DNA of 64,000 bases from Pseudorhodoferax soli (GTDB lineage Bacteria > Pseudomonadota > Gammaproteobacteria > Burkholderiales > Burkholderiaceae_C), in NCBI RefSeq assembly GCF_003337555.1, contig NZ_QPJK01000014.1, positions 101,475 through 165,474 on the forward strand, written 5' to 3'. Positions within the stretch are counted from its first letter, which is position 1, and each line of letters begins with the position of its first letter. Under the pieces are notes generated by a model, which saw nothing but the letters and a program-made list of their open reading frames with translations, did no database searches and was not told where the DNA came from. The translations under genes were made by a program, and so were the position numbers. Below are positions 1-8,640 of this stretch, piece after piece.

Positions 1-2
1 TG

Positions 3-38
3 ATCGAGGTGGTGGACCGCAACCTGGATGTGGCGTAA
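3..38 (+). CDS. 3' end of an unidentified gene (partial)
   Basis: Only the last 11 codons are inside the window, ending IEVVDRNLDVA followed by TAA. The stop lies 8 bases before the ATG of the amidohydrolase gene, so the two are probably in one operon. The fragment is too short to name a family. Confidence 0.5.
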   Translation: MEVVDRNLDVA

Positions 39-46
39 GGGCCGGC

Positions 47-919
47 ATGCACGACAAGACCACCCTGCAGCTGCCCGCGGGCGCCTGCGACTGCCACACG
101 CATGTCTTCCTCGACCCGCGCACCTACCCCTGGTCGCCCGCGCGGCGCTACACCCCGCCGCCGGCCTCCACCGAGGCGCTGGCGGCCTGGCACGACACGC
201 TGGGCCTGGCGCGCGTGGTGGTGGTTCAGCCCAGCGTGTACGCGGCCGACAACGCCGCCACCCTGCAGGCGCTGCGCGTGCTCGGTCCGGCGCGCGCGCG
301 GGGGGTGGCCGTGCTCGATGCCGCCACCACCGAGGGGGACCTTGAGGCCATGCACGCCCTGGGCGTGCGCGGCGTGCGCGTGAACCTAGAGATCGACCAC
401 GCCAGCGATGCGGTCGCCGCAACCACCCAGCTGCGCGAGACCGCCGCGCGCGTGGCGCCGCTGGGCTGGCATGTGCAGGTCTACGCCAACCTGCCGCTGC
501 TGGCGGCCTGCCGGTCGGTGCTGCGGGCGCTGCCCGTGCCGGTGGTGCTGGACCACTACGCCGGTGCGCATGCCCAGGGCGGGCCGGCCCAGCCGGGATT
601 GCGCGAGGTGCTCGCCCTGGTGGCCGAAGGGCGCGCCTACGTGAAGCTCTCCGCGCCGTACCGCCTGTCCGCCGCGGTGGGCTACGCCGACATGGCGCCC
701 ATCGCGCGCGCCTTCATCGCGGCCGGGCCCGATTGCATGCTCTGGGGCAGCGACTGGCCGCACCCGCAGCCCGGCACCCGGCCGGATCCGCACGACACCA
801 GCCCGCCGTTCGCGGTCGACTCGGCGCAGGTGCTGGCCGGGCTGCGCAGCTGGGCGCCGGATGCGCGCACCTTCGACCGCATCCTGGCCGACAACCCGGC
901 CCGCCTGTACGGCTTCTGA
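47..919 (+). CDS. Amidohydrolase, 2-pyrone-4,6-dicarboxylate hydrolase-like
   Basis: 290 aa, Amidohydro_2 type (COG3618). An HxH metal pair sits in DCHTHVF (His17, His19) and the C-terminal catalytic Asp in WGSDWPHP (Asp236), both expected for a TIM-barrel metal-dependent hydrolase. The family includes LigI, which opens 2-pyrone-4,6-dicarboxylate, and sugar lactonases. It is cytoplasmic, with no signal peptide. The ATG is preceded by AAGGG at a suitable distance. It is followed by a TRAP transporter, so it probably hydrolyses a lactone or related ring compound made from the imported substrate. The family call is firm; the substrate is inferred only from relatives. Confidence 0.85.
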   Translation: MHDKTTLQLPAGACDCHTHVFLDPRTYPWSPARRYTPPPASTEALAAWHDTLGLARVVVVQPSVYAADNAATLQALRVLGPARARGVAVLDAATTEGDLEAMHALGVRGVRVNLEIDHASDAVAATTQLRETAARVAPLGWHVQVYANLPLLAACRSVLRALPVPVVLDHYAGAHAQGGPAQPGLREVLALVAEGRAYVKLSAPYRLSAAVGYADMAPIARAFIAAGPDCMLWGSDWPHPQPGTRPDPHDTSPPFAVDSAQVLAGLRSWAPDARTFDRILADNPARLYGF

Positions 920-953
920 CCACCCACCACCAGACCACCCCTCGGAGACACGC

Positions 954-1946
954 ATGCGCACCAGACATTTCCTCCAGGCCGCAGCGCTGGCCCTGTGCTG
1001 CGCGGCCACCGGCGCCGCGCAGGCCCAGCAGCCCACCACGCTCAAGCTGGGCTGGCCCACCTCCGACGGCGCCACCGACCCGCTGGCCATCGGCGCGCGG
1101 GCCTTCAAGCAGGCGCTGGAGAAGCAGTCCGGCGGGGCCATGCAGGTGCAGCTCTACCCGAACCGGCAGATCGGCGACGACAAGCAGCTCGTCGAAGGCG
1201 TGCGCTTCGGCACCGTGGACGCGGCCGTGGTCACCAATGCCGTCACGGCGCAGACCGAGCCGGCCTTCGGCGTGCTGGAACTGCCCTTCCTGTTCGAAAA
1301 CGATGCCCATGTGCAGCGCGTGCTGGACGGCCCCGTCGGCGCCGACCTGGCCAAGCGCCTGGCCGCCAGGGGCGCCGTGGTGCTGGGCTACTTCGAGGGC
1401 GGCTTTCGCAGCCTCATCAACAACAAGCGCCCGGTGACGCAGCCCGCGGACATGGGCGGCGTCAAGGTCCGCGTGATGCAGAACCCGGTCTACATCGACC
1501 TCGTCAACGCGTTGGGCGGGGCGGCCGTGCCCATGGCATGGGGCGAGACCATCACGGCGATCCAGCAGGGCACCATCGACGGGCTGGAGCTGCCCGTCGC
1601 GCTGATCGAGCCGCTCAAGGTCAACGAGTTCGCCAAGTACCTGTCGCTGACGCAGCACACCTTCACCGCCTACGAGCTGCTGATCGGCAAGCGCCTGCTG
1701 GACCGGCTGCCGGCGCAGCAGCAGGCCTGGGTGCAGGCCGCGGCCAAGGAGGCCGTGCTGGAGCAGCGCCGCGCCATGGCCGGCCAGACGCCCAAGGCGC
1801 TGGAAAGCCTGCAGAAGGCGGGCATGCAAGTCAACGCCATCGGCGACGTGGCGAACTTCCGCAAGGCCGTGGCGCCGGTCTACGACAAGGCCCGCAAGGC
1901 CGGGCAGGGCGCCCTGATCGACGCCGTGCTGGCCGCCGGAAAATGA
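954..1946 (+). CDS. TRAP transporter solute-binding protein, DctP family
   Basis: 330 aa periplasmic binding protein. The start chosen is the ATG giving MRTRHFLQAAALAL, which begins a clear signal peptide with probable cleavage after AQA near residue 24; a longer upstream reading shadows the preceding gene and lacks this signal. The body has the DctP layout, with a mid-protein region (VKVRVMQNPVYIDLVNALGG) that in this family carries the carboxylate-binding Arg. It delivers a carboxylic acid to the membrane partners encoded just downstream; the stop overlaps the next start as ATGA. The ligand is unknown. Confidence 0.9.
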   Translation: MRTRHFLQAAALALCCAATGAAQAQQPTTLKLGWPTSDGATDPLAIGARAFKQALEKQSGGAMQVQLYPNRQIGDDKQLVEGVRFGTVDAAVVTNAVTAQTEPAFGVLELPFLFENDAHVQRVLDGPVGADLAKRLAARGAVVLGYFEGGFRSLINNKRPVTQPADMGGVKVRVMQNPVYIDLVNALGGAAVPMAWGETITAIQQGTIDGLELPVALIEPLKVNEFAKYLSLTQHTFTAYELLIGKRLLDRLPAQQQAWVQAAAKEAVLEQRRAMAGQTPKALESLQKAGMQVNAIGDVANFRKAVAPVYDKARKAGQGALIDAVLAAGK

Positions 1947-2440
1947 GGACCGCGGCGCACGACCTGGTGGAGGCGCTGGCGACGGCCACGCGCTGGAGCG
2001 TGCAGGCGCTCACGCTGCTGATGCTGGCCGCGCTGGCCATCCAGGTGCTGATGCGCTCGGTCTTCAACGCGCCGCCGTCCTGGTCCGAGGAACTGGCGCT
2101 GCTGGCCTTCAGCTGGACGGCGCTGCTGGCGCTGGCCTACGGCGTGCGCGAGGGCATCCATGTGCGCATGGACATGCTGCTCGATGCGCTGCCGCGGGCC
2201 TTGCGCCGCGGGGCCGAGCGCCTGGTGCTGGCCGCCGTGGCGGGCATCGGCCTGTACCTGGCGGTGGCCGGCTGGCACTACACCGAGAGCGCCGTCGGCA
2301 CCACATCAGCCGCCATCGGCTACCCCATGCCGCTGCTCTATGCGAGCTGCGTGGCCTGCGGAGCGCTGGTGGCGCTGTTCGCGGCCGAGCGCCTGTTGCT
2401 GGGCCTGCCGGCGTGCGGCGAGCCGGAGGCCGCTGCATGA
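1943..2440 (+). CDS. TRAP transporter small permease, DctQ family
   Basis: 165 aa with four hydrophobic segments, as usual for DctQ. It starts on an ATG overlapping the dctP stop (ATGA), which indicates translational coupling. In the family this subunit forms the inner-membrane complex with the large DctM permease and takes substrate from DctP using a sodium gradient. The motif PPSWSEELALLAFSW resembles the conserved W-(S/A)-EE-(L/V) stretch of DctQ proteins. Confidence 0.88.
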   Translation: MRTAAHDLVEALATATRWSVQALTLLMLAALAIQVLMRSVFNAPPSWSEELALLAFSWTALLALAYGVREGIHVRMDMLLDALPRALRRGAERLVLAAVAGIGLYLAVAGWHYTESAVGTTSAAIGYPMPLLYASCVACGALVALFAAERLLLGLPACGEPEAAA

Positions 2441-2513
2441 GCGCCGCGCCGCGCCGCCGCAAGCCAGCGCGCTCCCCCTTGGCGGGACAGGCCGCAGGCT
2501 GCAGGGTGCACAG
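2441..2513. repeat. Intergenic repeat of the C-run/G-run type inside the TRAP operon
   Basis: 73 bp between dctQ and dctM, where most TRAP operons have nearly abutting genes. It carries CGCTCCCCCTTGGCGGGACAG followed by a short G-run, a layout shared loosely with the gaps near 17.35, 23.45, 42.75 and 46.4 kb. It contains in-frame codons upstream of dctM, so automated callers may extend dctM into it. Confidence 0.45.
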
Positions 2514-3785
2514 GTGAGCGCCGTCGCCGCCATCCTGTCGCTGGGCTTCGCCGCGCTGGTGCTGCTCGGCGTGCCGTTCGCCTTTGCCCTCGCGCTGTGC
2601 GTGGTGGGCGCCATCGCCGTGACCGGCATGGACCCCATGCTGCTGCCGCAGACACTGGTCGCCGGCACGCAGAGCTTCAGCCTGCTGGCGATTCCATTCT
2701 TCATGCTGGCCGGCGAGATCATGTCCGCGGGCGGGCTGTCGCGCCGGCTCGTCAACGTGGCCGATGTCTTCGTGCGGCACCTGCCGGGCGGGCTGGGCCT
2801 GGTCGCCATCCTGGCGGCCCTGGTGTTCGCGGCCATCAGCGGCTCGGCGCCGGCCACCACGGCCGCCATCGGCGCGGTCATGGTCCCGGCCATGGCCGAG
2901 CGCGGCTACTCCAGGGCCTATGCCACGGCGCTGTGCGTGTCGGCCGGCGTGCTGGCGCCGCTGATCCCGCCGTCCATCGCGTTCGTGATCTGGGGCGTGA
3001 TCGCCGAGCAGTCCATCGCCAAGCTGTTCCTGTCGGGCGTGCTGCCCGGCTTGCTGATGGCCGTGGGCATGGTGGCGCTGGTGCTCTGGCATGCGCGCCG
3101 CAGCGGCGTGGCGCGCAGCCCGCGTGCCAGCCTGCGCGAGATCGCCACCGCGCTGCGCGCAGGTGTGTGGGTGCTGCTGGCGCCCGTCATCGTGCTGGGC
3201 GGCATCTACCTCGGCATCTTCACGCCGACCGAGGCCGCCGTCGTGGCCTGCCTGTACGCGCTGTTCGTGGCCCTGTGCATCGAGCGTTCGCTCAAGCCCG
3301 CGCAGCTGGGCGGCAGCATCACGCGGGCGATGTCGACCACGGCCATGGTGCTGGCCATCGTCGGCTTCTCGCAGGGCTTCGGCGTGCTGGTGGCGCAGGA
3401 GCAGCTGGCACCCGCGCTGACGGGCTGGCTGGCCGCGCACATCCACACCAAGTGGCTGATGCTGGCCGCGCTGAACATCGGCTTCTTCCTGCTGGCGGCC
3501 GTCATGGACGAGGTGGCCATCATGGTCATCCTGGGGCCCATGCTGATCGCCATCGCGCGCCAGTACGGCGTGGACCCCATCCACTTCGGCAGCATGATCG
3601 TGACCAATGTCGCCATCGGCATGGCCGCGCCGCCGATCGGCTATTGCCTGTTCGTCGGCATGGCGATTGCCAAGCTCAAGCTCTGGGAGGTGGCGCGCGC
3701 CATCATGCCGTTCGTGCTCATGATGGTCGCGGTGCTGTTCCTCGTGACGTACGTGCCGGCCTTCTCGCTGGCCTTCGTGCGGTGA
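2514..3785 (+). CDS. TRAP transporter large permease, DctM family
   Basis: 423 aa, very hydrophobic, about 12 membrane segments. Family signatures are visible: ISGSAPATTAAIG near residue 105, PPSIAFVIWGVI, and TPTEAAVVACLYAL in the second half. The start taken is GTG at 2514 (MSAVAAILSLGFAALVLL), which begins the first helix; the reading frame continues upstream through a repeat and an antisense-like shadow of dctQ, without family similarity. Its stop overlaps the IclR gene start (GTGA). It is the ion-coupled channel of the first TRAP system. Confidence 0.88.
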   Translation: MSAVAAILSLGFAALVLLGVPFAFALALCVVGAIAVTGMDPMLLPQTLVAGTQSFSLLAIPFFMLAGEIMSAGGLSRRLVNVADVFVRHLPGGLGLVAILAALVFAAISGSAPATTAAIGAVMVPAMAERGYSRAYATALCVSAGVLAPLIPPSIAFVIWGVIAEQSIAKLFLSGVLPGLLMAVGMVALVLWHARRSGVARSPRASLREIATALRAGVWVLLAPVIVLGGIYLGIFTPTEAAVVACLYALFVALCIERSLKPAQLGGSITRAMSTTAMVLAIVGFSQGFGVLVAQEQLAPALTGWLAAHIHTKWLMLAALNIGFFLLAAVMDEVAIMVILGPMLIAIARQYGVDPIHFGSMIVTNVAIGMAAPPIGYCLFVGMAIAKLKLWEVARAIMPFVLMMVAVLFLVTYVPAFSLAFVR

Positions 3786-4585
3786 CGGCCCGCGCCGCGT
3801 CCGCCGAGGCCGGCGTGGAGCGCCTGGGCACGCGCAGCCTGGGCCGCGGCATCAAGCTGCTGCGCCTGGTGGCTGCGCGGCCGCAGTTCGGCTGGCGGCT
3901 GTCGGACCTGGCCGCGGCCAGCGGCATCGACCGCGGCACCGTGCACCGCATGCTGGCCTGCCTGGTGGCCGAGCGGCTGGTGTTGCAGCGCGCGGGCGAC
4001 CGCCACTACCTGCCCGGGCCGCTGCTGTTCGAGTTGGGCCTGGCGCTGCCCGACCACCAGCAGTTCCAGCGCCGCGCCGAGCCGCAGCTGGCGGCCTTCG
4101 CGCGGCGCATGGCCGGCGTGGCCGTGCTGGTGCTGCGCAGCGGCAACGAATACGTGTGCTGCCTGCGCGCGGGCAGCCTGCCGCTCACGGGCTCGGTGCT
4201 CTACCCGGGCAACCGCCGCCCGCTGTTCACCACGGCGGCCGGCGTGGCCATCCTGCAGACGCTGGGCGCGGCCGAGCAGCGCGCCGTGCTGCTGGACAAC
4301 GTGGCGCAGGAGATTGCGCGCTGCGGCAGCGAGCGGCTGGCGGCGCTGCAGCGCATGCGCGAGCGCTCGGACCGCCATGGCTTCGGCGTGAACCTGGGCG
4401 ACGTGGTGCCCGGCGTGCACGCCTTCGCGGTGCCGCTGCGCGGCAGCGGCGGCGAGGCCTTCGCGGCGCTGTGCCTGCTGGGGCCGCCGGGGCTGTACGG
4501 CGAGGAGCGGCTGCCGGCCATCCATGCCGAGCTGCTGGCCGCGCAGGATCGCCTGGCCACCGAGGCGCAGCGCTGGGGTTTTTGA
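3782..4585 (+). CDS. IclR-family transcriptional regulator (copy 1)
   Basis: 267 aa. An N-terminal winged helix-turn-helix (about residues 25-75: WRLSDLAAASGIDRGTVHRML) is followed by an IclR effector-binding domain. Start is GTG overlapping the dctM stop, so it is cotranscribed with the first TRAP genes. It is very similar along its whole length to the regulator at 9625; both share HRMLACLV, RHYLPGP, RSGNEYVC and RSDRHGFGVNLGDVVPGVHA. It is a good candidate to bind the palindromes at 5658, 10428 and 11685. IclR proteins may repress or activate; the site position here favours activation. Confidence 0.9.
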   Translation: MTARAASAEAGVERLGTRSLGRGIKLLRLVAARPQFGWRLSDLAAASGIDRGTVHRMLACLVAERLVLQRAGDRHYLPGPLLFELGLALPDHQQFQRRAEPQLAAFARRMAGVAVLVLRSGNEYVCCLRAGSLPLTGSVLYPGNRRPLFTTAAGVAILQTLGAAEQRAVLLDNVAQEIARCGSERLAALQRMRERSDRHGFGVNLGDVVPGVHAFAVPLRGSGGEAFAALCLLGPPGLYGEERLPAIHAELLAAQDRLATEAQRWGF

Positions 4586-4598
4586 CAAGGAGGTCGAC

Positions 4599-5651
4599 AT
4601 GACGAGGGTATGCATCGTGGGAGCGGGGGCGGTGGGCGGCTACGTGGGCGCGCACATGGCCAAGGCCGGGGTGGACGTGACGCTGGTCGACGCCTGGCCC
4701 GAGCATGTGGAGGCCATGCGCCGCGATGGCCTGCGCGTGGAGGGCATGGATGGCGCCGGTGCGGTGCACACGGCAGTGCGCGCGCTGCATGTGGGCGAGC
4801 TGCAGCGCTGCGTGCGCGAGCAGCCCTTCGACGTGGCTTTCATCGCGGTGAAGTCCTACGACACGCGCTGGGCCACGGAACTGGTGCTGCCCTACCTGGC
4901 GCCCACGGCCTGCCTGGTGTCCTTGCAGAACGGCATCCACGAGGACGTGATCGCCAGCGTGGCCGGCTTCGGCCGCGTGCTCGGCGTGTCGGTCAGCGCG
5001 CTGGCGGCCGAGCTCGTGGCGCCGGGCCGCATCGTGCGCAACTCGCCGCTGGGCGACGAGAAGAAGGCCGGCATGCGGGTGGGCGAGATGCACGGCCAGG
5101 TCACGCCGCGCGCCCAGCTGCTGGCCGCGCTGCTGGCCCATGGCGACAGCTGCAAGCTCACCAGCAACCTGTGGGGCGAGCGCTGGTCCAAGCTGACGAT
5201 CAACGCCATGCGCAACGGCGTGTGCGCGCTGACCGGGCTGACCGGGCGCCAGCGCGACCTCGACGAGGTGGCGCGCGATCTCACGGTGCGCCTGGGCAGT
5301 TCCTGCATCCGCGTGGGCCGCGCGCTGGGCCTGGCGCTGGAGCCGGTGGGGGGCCTGGACCTGGAGGTGCTCGCCCGCGCCGAGGAGGACCGCGCGGCCT
5401 ACGACGCCATCACGCAGCAGATCATGGCGGTGGCCTACTCGCGCAGCGACGCGCAGCGCCCCTCCATGGGCCAGGACATCCAGAAGGGCCGGCGCACCGA
5501 GACCGAGGCCATCAACGGCCTGGTCGCGCGGCGCGGCGAGGAGGTGGGCGTGGACGTGCGCCTGCACCGCCGCGTGAACGGCGTGATCGGGCGCATCGAG
5601 CGCGGCGAGGCCGTGCCCAGCCCCTCGCACCTCGCGCAGATCCTCGCCTGA
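4599..5651 (+). CDS. Ketopantoate reductase-like NAD(P)-dependent dehydrogenase (ApbA/PanE family)
   Basis: 350 aa, somewhat longer than PanE (about 300). Rossmann motif GAGAVGGYVGA at residues 8-18; a catalytic-type Lys in ERWSKLTINAMRNG and the C-terminal stretch PSMGQDIQKGRRTE match the family active site. An AAGGAGG ribosome site sits 6 bases before ATG 4599. Inside a catabolic operon this is more likely a 2-oxo acid/2-hydroxy acid oxidoreductase than the pantothenate enzyme. It is the last gene before the first regulon promoter. Family sure, substrate unknown. Confidence 0.82.
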   Translation: MTRVCIVGAGAVGGYVGAHMAKAGVDVTLVDAWPEHVEAMRRDGLRVEGMDGAGAVHTAVRALHVGELQRCVREQPFDVAFIAVKSYDTRWATELVLPYLAPTACLVSLQNGIHEDVIASVAGFGRVLGVSVSALAAELVAPGRIVRNSPLGDEKKAGMRVGEMHGQVTPRAQLLAALLAHGDSCKLTSNLWGERWSKLTINAMRNGVCALTGLTGRQRDLDEVARDLTVRLGSSCIRVGRALGLALEPVGGLDLEVLARAEEDRAAYDAITQQIMAVAYSRSDAQRPSMGQDIQKGRRTETEAINGLVARRGEEVGVDVRLHRRVNGVIGRIERGEAVPSPSHLAQILA

Positions 5652-5657
5652 CGCGAA

Positions 5658-5729
5658 GTTCAACATGTGGAACCGCCGCCGGCGCGGTGGTTCTCCGGTG
5701 CAGGCCTGCCACGTAAGGTTGCCGCCACC
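5658..5729 (+). promoter_or_regulatory. Regulon promoter copy 1: palindrome plus TAAGGT element
   Basis: GTTCAACATGTGGAAC (5658-5673) is a near-perfect 16-bp palindrome. TAAGGT begins at 5714, exactly 56 bp from the palindrome start, followed by a GCCACC stretch. The same two parts with the same spacing occur at 10428 and 11685. There is no good -35 at the expected place, so if TAAGGT is the -10, the palindrome centre falls near -60, typical of an activator site. It drives the second TRAP operon. The binding protein is inferred to be one of the two IclR regulators. Confidence 0.72.
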
Positions 5730-5774
5730 CGCTGCTGCGCTGCAGGGGCGGCATCCAACGACAAGGAGACAAGC

Positions 5775-6770
5775 ATGTTGAACATCGAGCGCATCGCCCG
5801 GCGCTGGGGCGCTGCCGGCCTGCTGGCCGCGGCCTTCGCCGCCGTGCCCGCCCAGGCCAGCGAACGCTGGCGCGCCTACACCTACAACGCCGTGGCCACG
5901 GTGACGGCCGTGAAGGGGCTCAACGCGCTGTTCGAGGCGGTCGACAAGGAGACCGAGGGCGCGCTCAAGGTGCGGCTGCACCTGGGCGGCACGCTGCCGA
6001 TCACGGCCACCAACATCACGCAGGCCGTGGCCGACAACGTGGTGCAGATGGGCGACGACGCCTTCTTCATCGGTAGCGTGCCGGTCGGCGGCGTGGTGCG
6101 CCTGCCGATGCTGTTTCCGCAGCGCGCCCAGTTCGAGAAGGCCTGGGACGCGGAGGCGCCGTTCCTGCGTGCCGACTACGACCGGAAGGGCGTGGTGCTG
6201 CTGGGCCGCTACATCTTTCCCGAGAACGTGTTCTGGTCGCGCAAGAAGCTGACCTCGCTGGCCGACATCGCGGGCCAGAAGATCCGCGTGGTCTCGCCCG
6301 AGCAGGCCGAGTTCATCCAGCGCCTGGGCGGCATCCCGGTCACGCTGGGCACCTCGGAAGTCGCGGCCGGCATCGACCGCGGCGTGATCGACGGCGCGCT
6401 GACGGCCAGCTCGGGCTACGGCTATGTCTGGCGCGACCTGCTCAAGTACAGCTACCGGCTCAACGTGAGCTTCGTCGACTCGCTGGTGCTGGTGAACAAG
6501 GAGGCCTGGAACAAGCTCGCGCCGGCCGTGCGCGGCAAGGTGCAGGCGCTTGTGGACGCGCACACGGCGCGCATGACGGCGGCCATGGCGGCCGAGGACG
6601 AGGAGCTCACGAAGAAGCTCGCGGCCGCCGGCATGGTCGTGACCGAACCCACGGCGGCCGACCTGGCCGAGGCAGAGAAGCGCATCACGCCGTACTGGAC
6701 GGAGTGGGGCGAGAAGCGGCCGGCCGCGCAGGATGCGCTGCGCAAGGCGCGTGCGGCGGCGGGGCGCTGA
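5775..6770 (+). CDS. TRAP transporter solute-binding protein, DctP family (second system)
   Basis: 331 aa with signal peptide MLNIERIARRWGAAGLLAAA and cleavage near AQA-SE at residue 29. The DctP fold is shown by LTSLADIAGQKIRVVSPEQAEFIQRLGG in the central part. It is only distantly similar to the first DctP at 954, so the two systems probably take up different or related ligands. ATG 5775 has AAGGAGA upstream; the longer frame upstream overlaps the promoter and is not coding. First gene of the operon DctP-DctQ-DctM-lactonase. Confidence 0.88.
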   Translation: MLNIERIARRWGAAGLLAAAFAAVPAQASERWRAYTYNAVATVTAVKGLNALFEAVDKETEGALKVRLHLGGTLPITATNITQAVADNVVQMGDDAFFIGSVPVGGVVRLPMLFPQRAQFEKAWDAEAPFLRADYDRKGVVLLGRYIFPENVFWSRKKLTSLADIAGQKIRVVSPEQAEFIQRLGGIPVTLGTSEVAAGIDRGVIDGALTASSGYGYVWRDLLKYSYRLNVSFVDSLVLVNKEAWNKLAPAVRGKVQALVDAHTARMTAAMAAEDEELTKKLAAAGMVVTEPTAADLAEAEKRITPYWTEWGEKRPAAQDALRKARAAAGR

Positions 6771-6772
6771 GC

Positions 6773-7336
6773 ATGGGCGCGCATGGGACGCTGCCGGCCA
6801 TCGATGTCGATGGCGCCAGCCAGGACGCAGACGCGTTCAGTTCCGGCGAGGACCTGCCCGCGCGGCTGGGCCGCTGGGCCACGCAGGGCATCGTGCTGGG
6901 CCTGGTGGTGATGATGGGCCTGGAGATGCTGGTGCGCTCGGCCTTCGGCTGGTCCATCCAGTTCAGCAACGAGATCGGCGGCTATGCGCTGGTGGCCGTC
7001 ACCTTCTTGTCGCTGGCCTCGGGCCAGCTGCTGCACGCCTACCACCGCGTGCACTTCCTGGACAGGCAGCTCGGCCCGGTGGGGCGCGCGCGGTTGCGGC
7101 TGGGCTTCGACCTGGCCACGGCCGCGGTGGCCGCGGTGCTGGCGGCCGAACTGGTCCGCTTCGAATGGCTGACCTGGCAGTCCGGCGATGTCGCGGCCAC
7201 CAGCCTCATGACGCCGCTGTGGCTGCCGCGCCTGGTCATGCCGCTGGGCGCCCTGGCGCTGTGCTGGGCGCTGCTGCGCACGCTGGCCGGCGACTGGCGC
7301 CGCCTGCGGGCCGCGCACGGCCTGCTGGGGAGCTGA
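6773..7336 (+). CDS. TRAP transporter small permease, DctQ family (second system)
   Basis: 187 aa; a hydrophilic N-terminus of about 35 residues precedes four membrane segments starting at GIVLGLVVMMGLEMLVR. The DctQ-like motif GWSIQFSNEIGGYALV is present. ATG lies two bases after the DctP stop, and the next gene starts two bases after this stop, a tight operon. Confidence 0.86.
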   Translation: MGAHGTLPAIDVDGASQDADAFSSGEDLPARLGRWATQGIVLGLVVMMGLEMLVRSAFGWSIQFSNEIGGYALVAVTFLSLASGQLLHAYHRVHFLDRQLGPVGRARLRLGFDLATAAVAAVLAAELVRFEWLTWQSGDVAATSLMTPLWLPRLVMPLGALALCWALLRTLAGDWRRLRAAHGLLGS

Positions 7337-7337
7337 C

Positions 7338-8639
7338 ATGGCCGAGTACCAGATCGTCTTCATCTTCGCGTTGTTCATCGGCCTGCTGGCCGCGGGCATG
7401 GCCGTGCCCTTCGCCATCCTGCTGCCGGGCATGCTGTACCTGTACCTGCAGGGCGGCGTGGCCGCGCTGCACAGCCTGGGCCTGGTGAGCTGGGGCAGCA
7501 TGGACAGCTACACGCTGACATCGATCCCGCTGTTCGTGCTGATGGCCGAGATCCTGCAGGGCAGCGGCCTGGGCATGCGCGTGTACCGCGGCCTGTCCAG
7601 CCTTGTGCGCAAGGTGCCGGGCGGGCTGCTGCAGACCAACATCGCGGGCTGTGCGGTGTTCGCCGCGGTCAGCGGCTCCAGCATCGCCACGGCGGCGTCC
7701 ATCGGCCAGGTGGCGCTGCCGCAACTCAAGGCCCGGCAGTACGACCCGCGGCTGGCGGCAGGCTCGCTGGCCGCCGGCGGCACGCTGGGCATCCTGATCC
7801 CGCCGTCGATCGCGATGATCGTCTACGCGACCTTCACCGACACCTCGGTGGCCCGGCTGTTCATGGCCGGCGTGGTGCCGGGCATCGTGCTGACCCTGAT
7901 GTTCATGGGCTATGTGGCGGTGGCCGCGGTGCTGCGCCCCGGCATCGCCCCGCCCGAGCGCGGCGAACTCACGCGGGCCATGGTGCTGCGCGCGCTGGTG
8001 GACATCGTGCCTTTCCTGCTGCTGATCGGCGGCATCATGGGCGCGATCTACACCGGCATCGCCACGCCGACCGAGGCGGCGGCGGCCGGTTGCATCTTCG
8101 CGCTGGCCATCGCGCTGGTGTTCGGCGAGCTGTCGTGGCGCACGTTCGGCGACTGCCTGCGGCGCTCCACGCTGATGGTGGCCAACATCCTGCTGATCAC
8201 CTACGCGGCCTTCGTCTTCTCCTATGCCATGAGCTATGCCGGCGTGGGCGAGCAGATCACGGAGTTCATCGTCGGGCTGCAGCTGGGCAAGCTGGAGTTC
8301 TTCGTCGCGCTGCTGGTGCTGTTCACGGTCCTGGGTGCGCTCGTGGAGAGCCTGGGCATGATCGTGATCACGGTGCCGCTGCTGTACCCGCTGCTGGCCA
8401 ACTACGGCATCGACCCGGTGTGGTTCGGCATCGTCGTGGTGCTGTTCATCGAGATGGGCCAGATCACGCCGCCCATCGGCATCAACCTGTTCGTGATCCA
8501 GAGCATCGCGCGCGGCAAGCTGTCCGACGTGGTCATGGGCACGGTTCCGTTCCACCTGCTCATGTTCGTGCTGCTGGGCATGCTGGTGGCCTGGCCCGGC
8601 ATCGCACTGTGGCTGCCGGGCCGCCTGTCTGGAGGTTGA
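7338..8639 (+). CDS. TRAP transporter large permease, DctM family (second system)
   Basis: 433 aa polytopic membrane protein. DctM signatures: AAVSGSSIATAASIG near residue 110, GGTLGILIPPSIAMIVYA near 150 and TPTEAAAAGCIFAL near 240. It starts two bases after the small permease and ends two bases before the lactonase gene, so all four are one transcript. It moves the solute captured by the DctP protein at 5775 across the inner membrane. Confidence 0.9.
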   Translation: MAEYQIVFIFALFIGLLAAGMAVPFAILLPGMLYLYLQGGVAALHSLGLVSWGSMDSYTLTSIPLFVLMAEILQGSGLGMRVYRGLSSLVRKVPGGLLQTNIAGCAVFAAVSGSSIATAASIGQVALPQLKARQYDPRLAAGSLAAGGTLGILIPPSIAMIVYATFTDTSVARLFMAGVVPGIVLTLMFMGYVAVAAVLRPGIAPPERGELTRAMVLRALVDIVPFLLLIGGIMGAIYTGIATPTEAAAAGCIFALAIALVFGELSWRTFGDCLRRSTLMVANILLITYAAFVFSYAMSYAGVGEQITEFIVGLQLGKLEFFVALLVLFTVLGALVESLGMIVITVPLLYPLLANYGIDPVWFGIVVVLFIEMGQITPPIGINLFVIQSIARGKLSDVVMGTVPFHLLMFVLLGMLVAWPGIALWLPGRLSGG

Positions 8640-8640
8640 C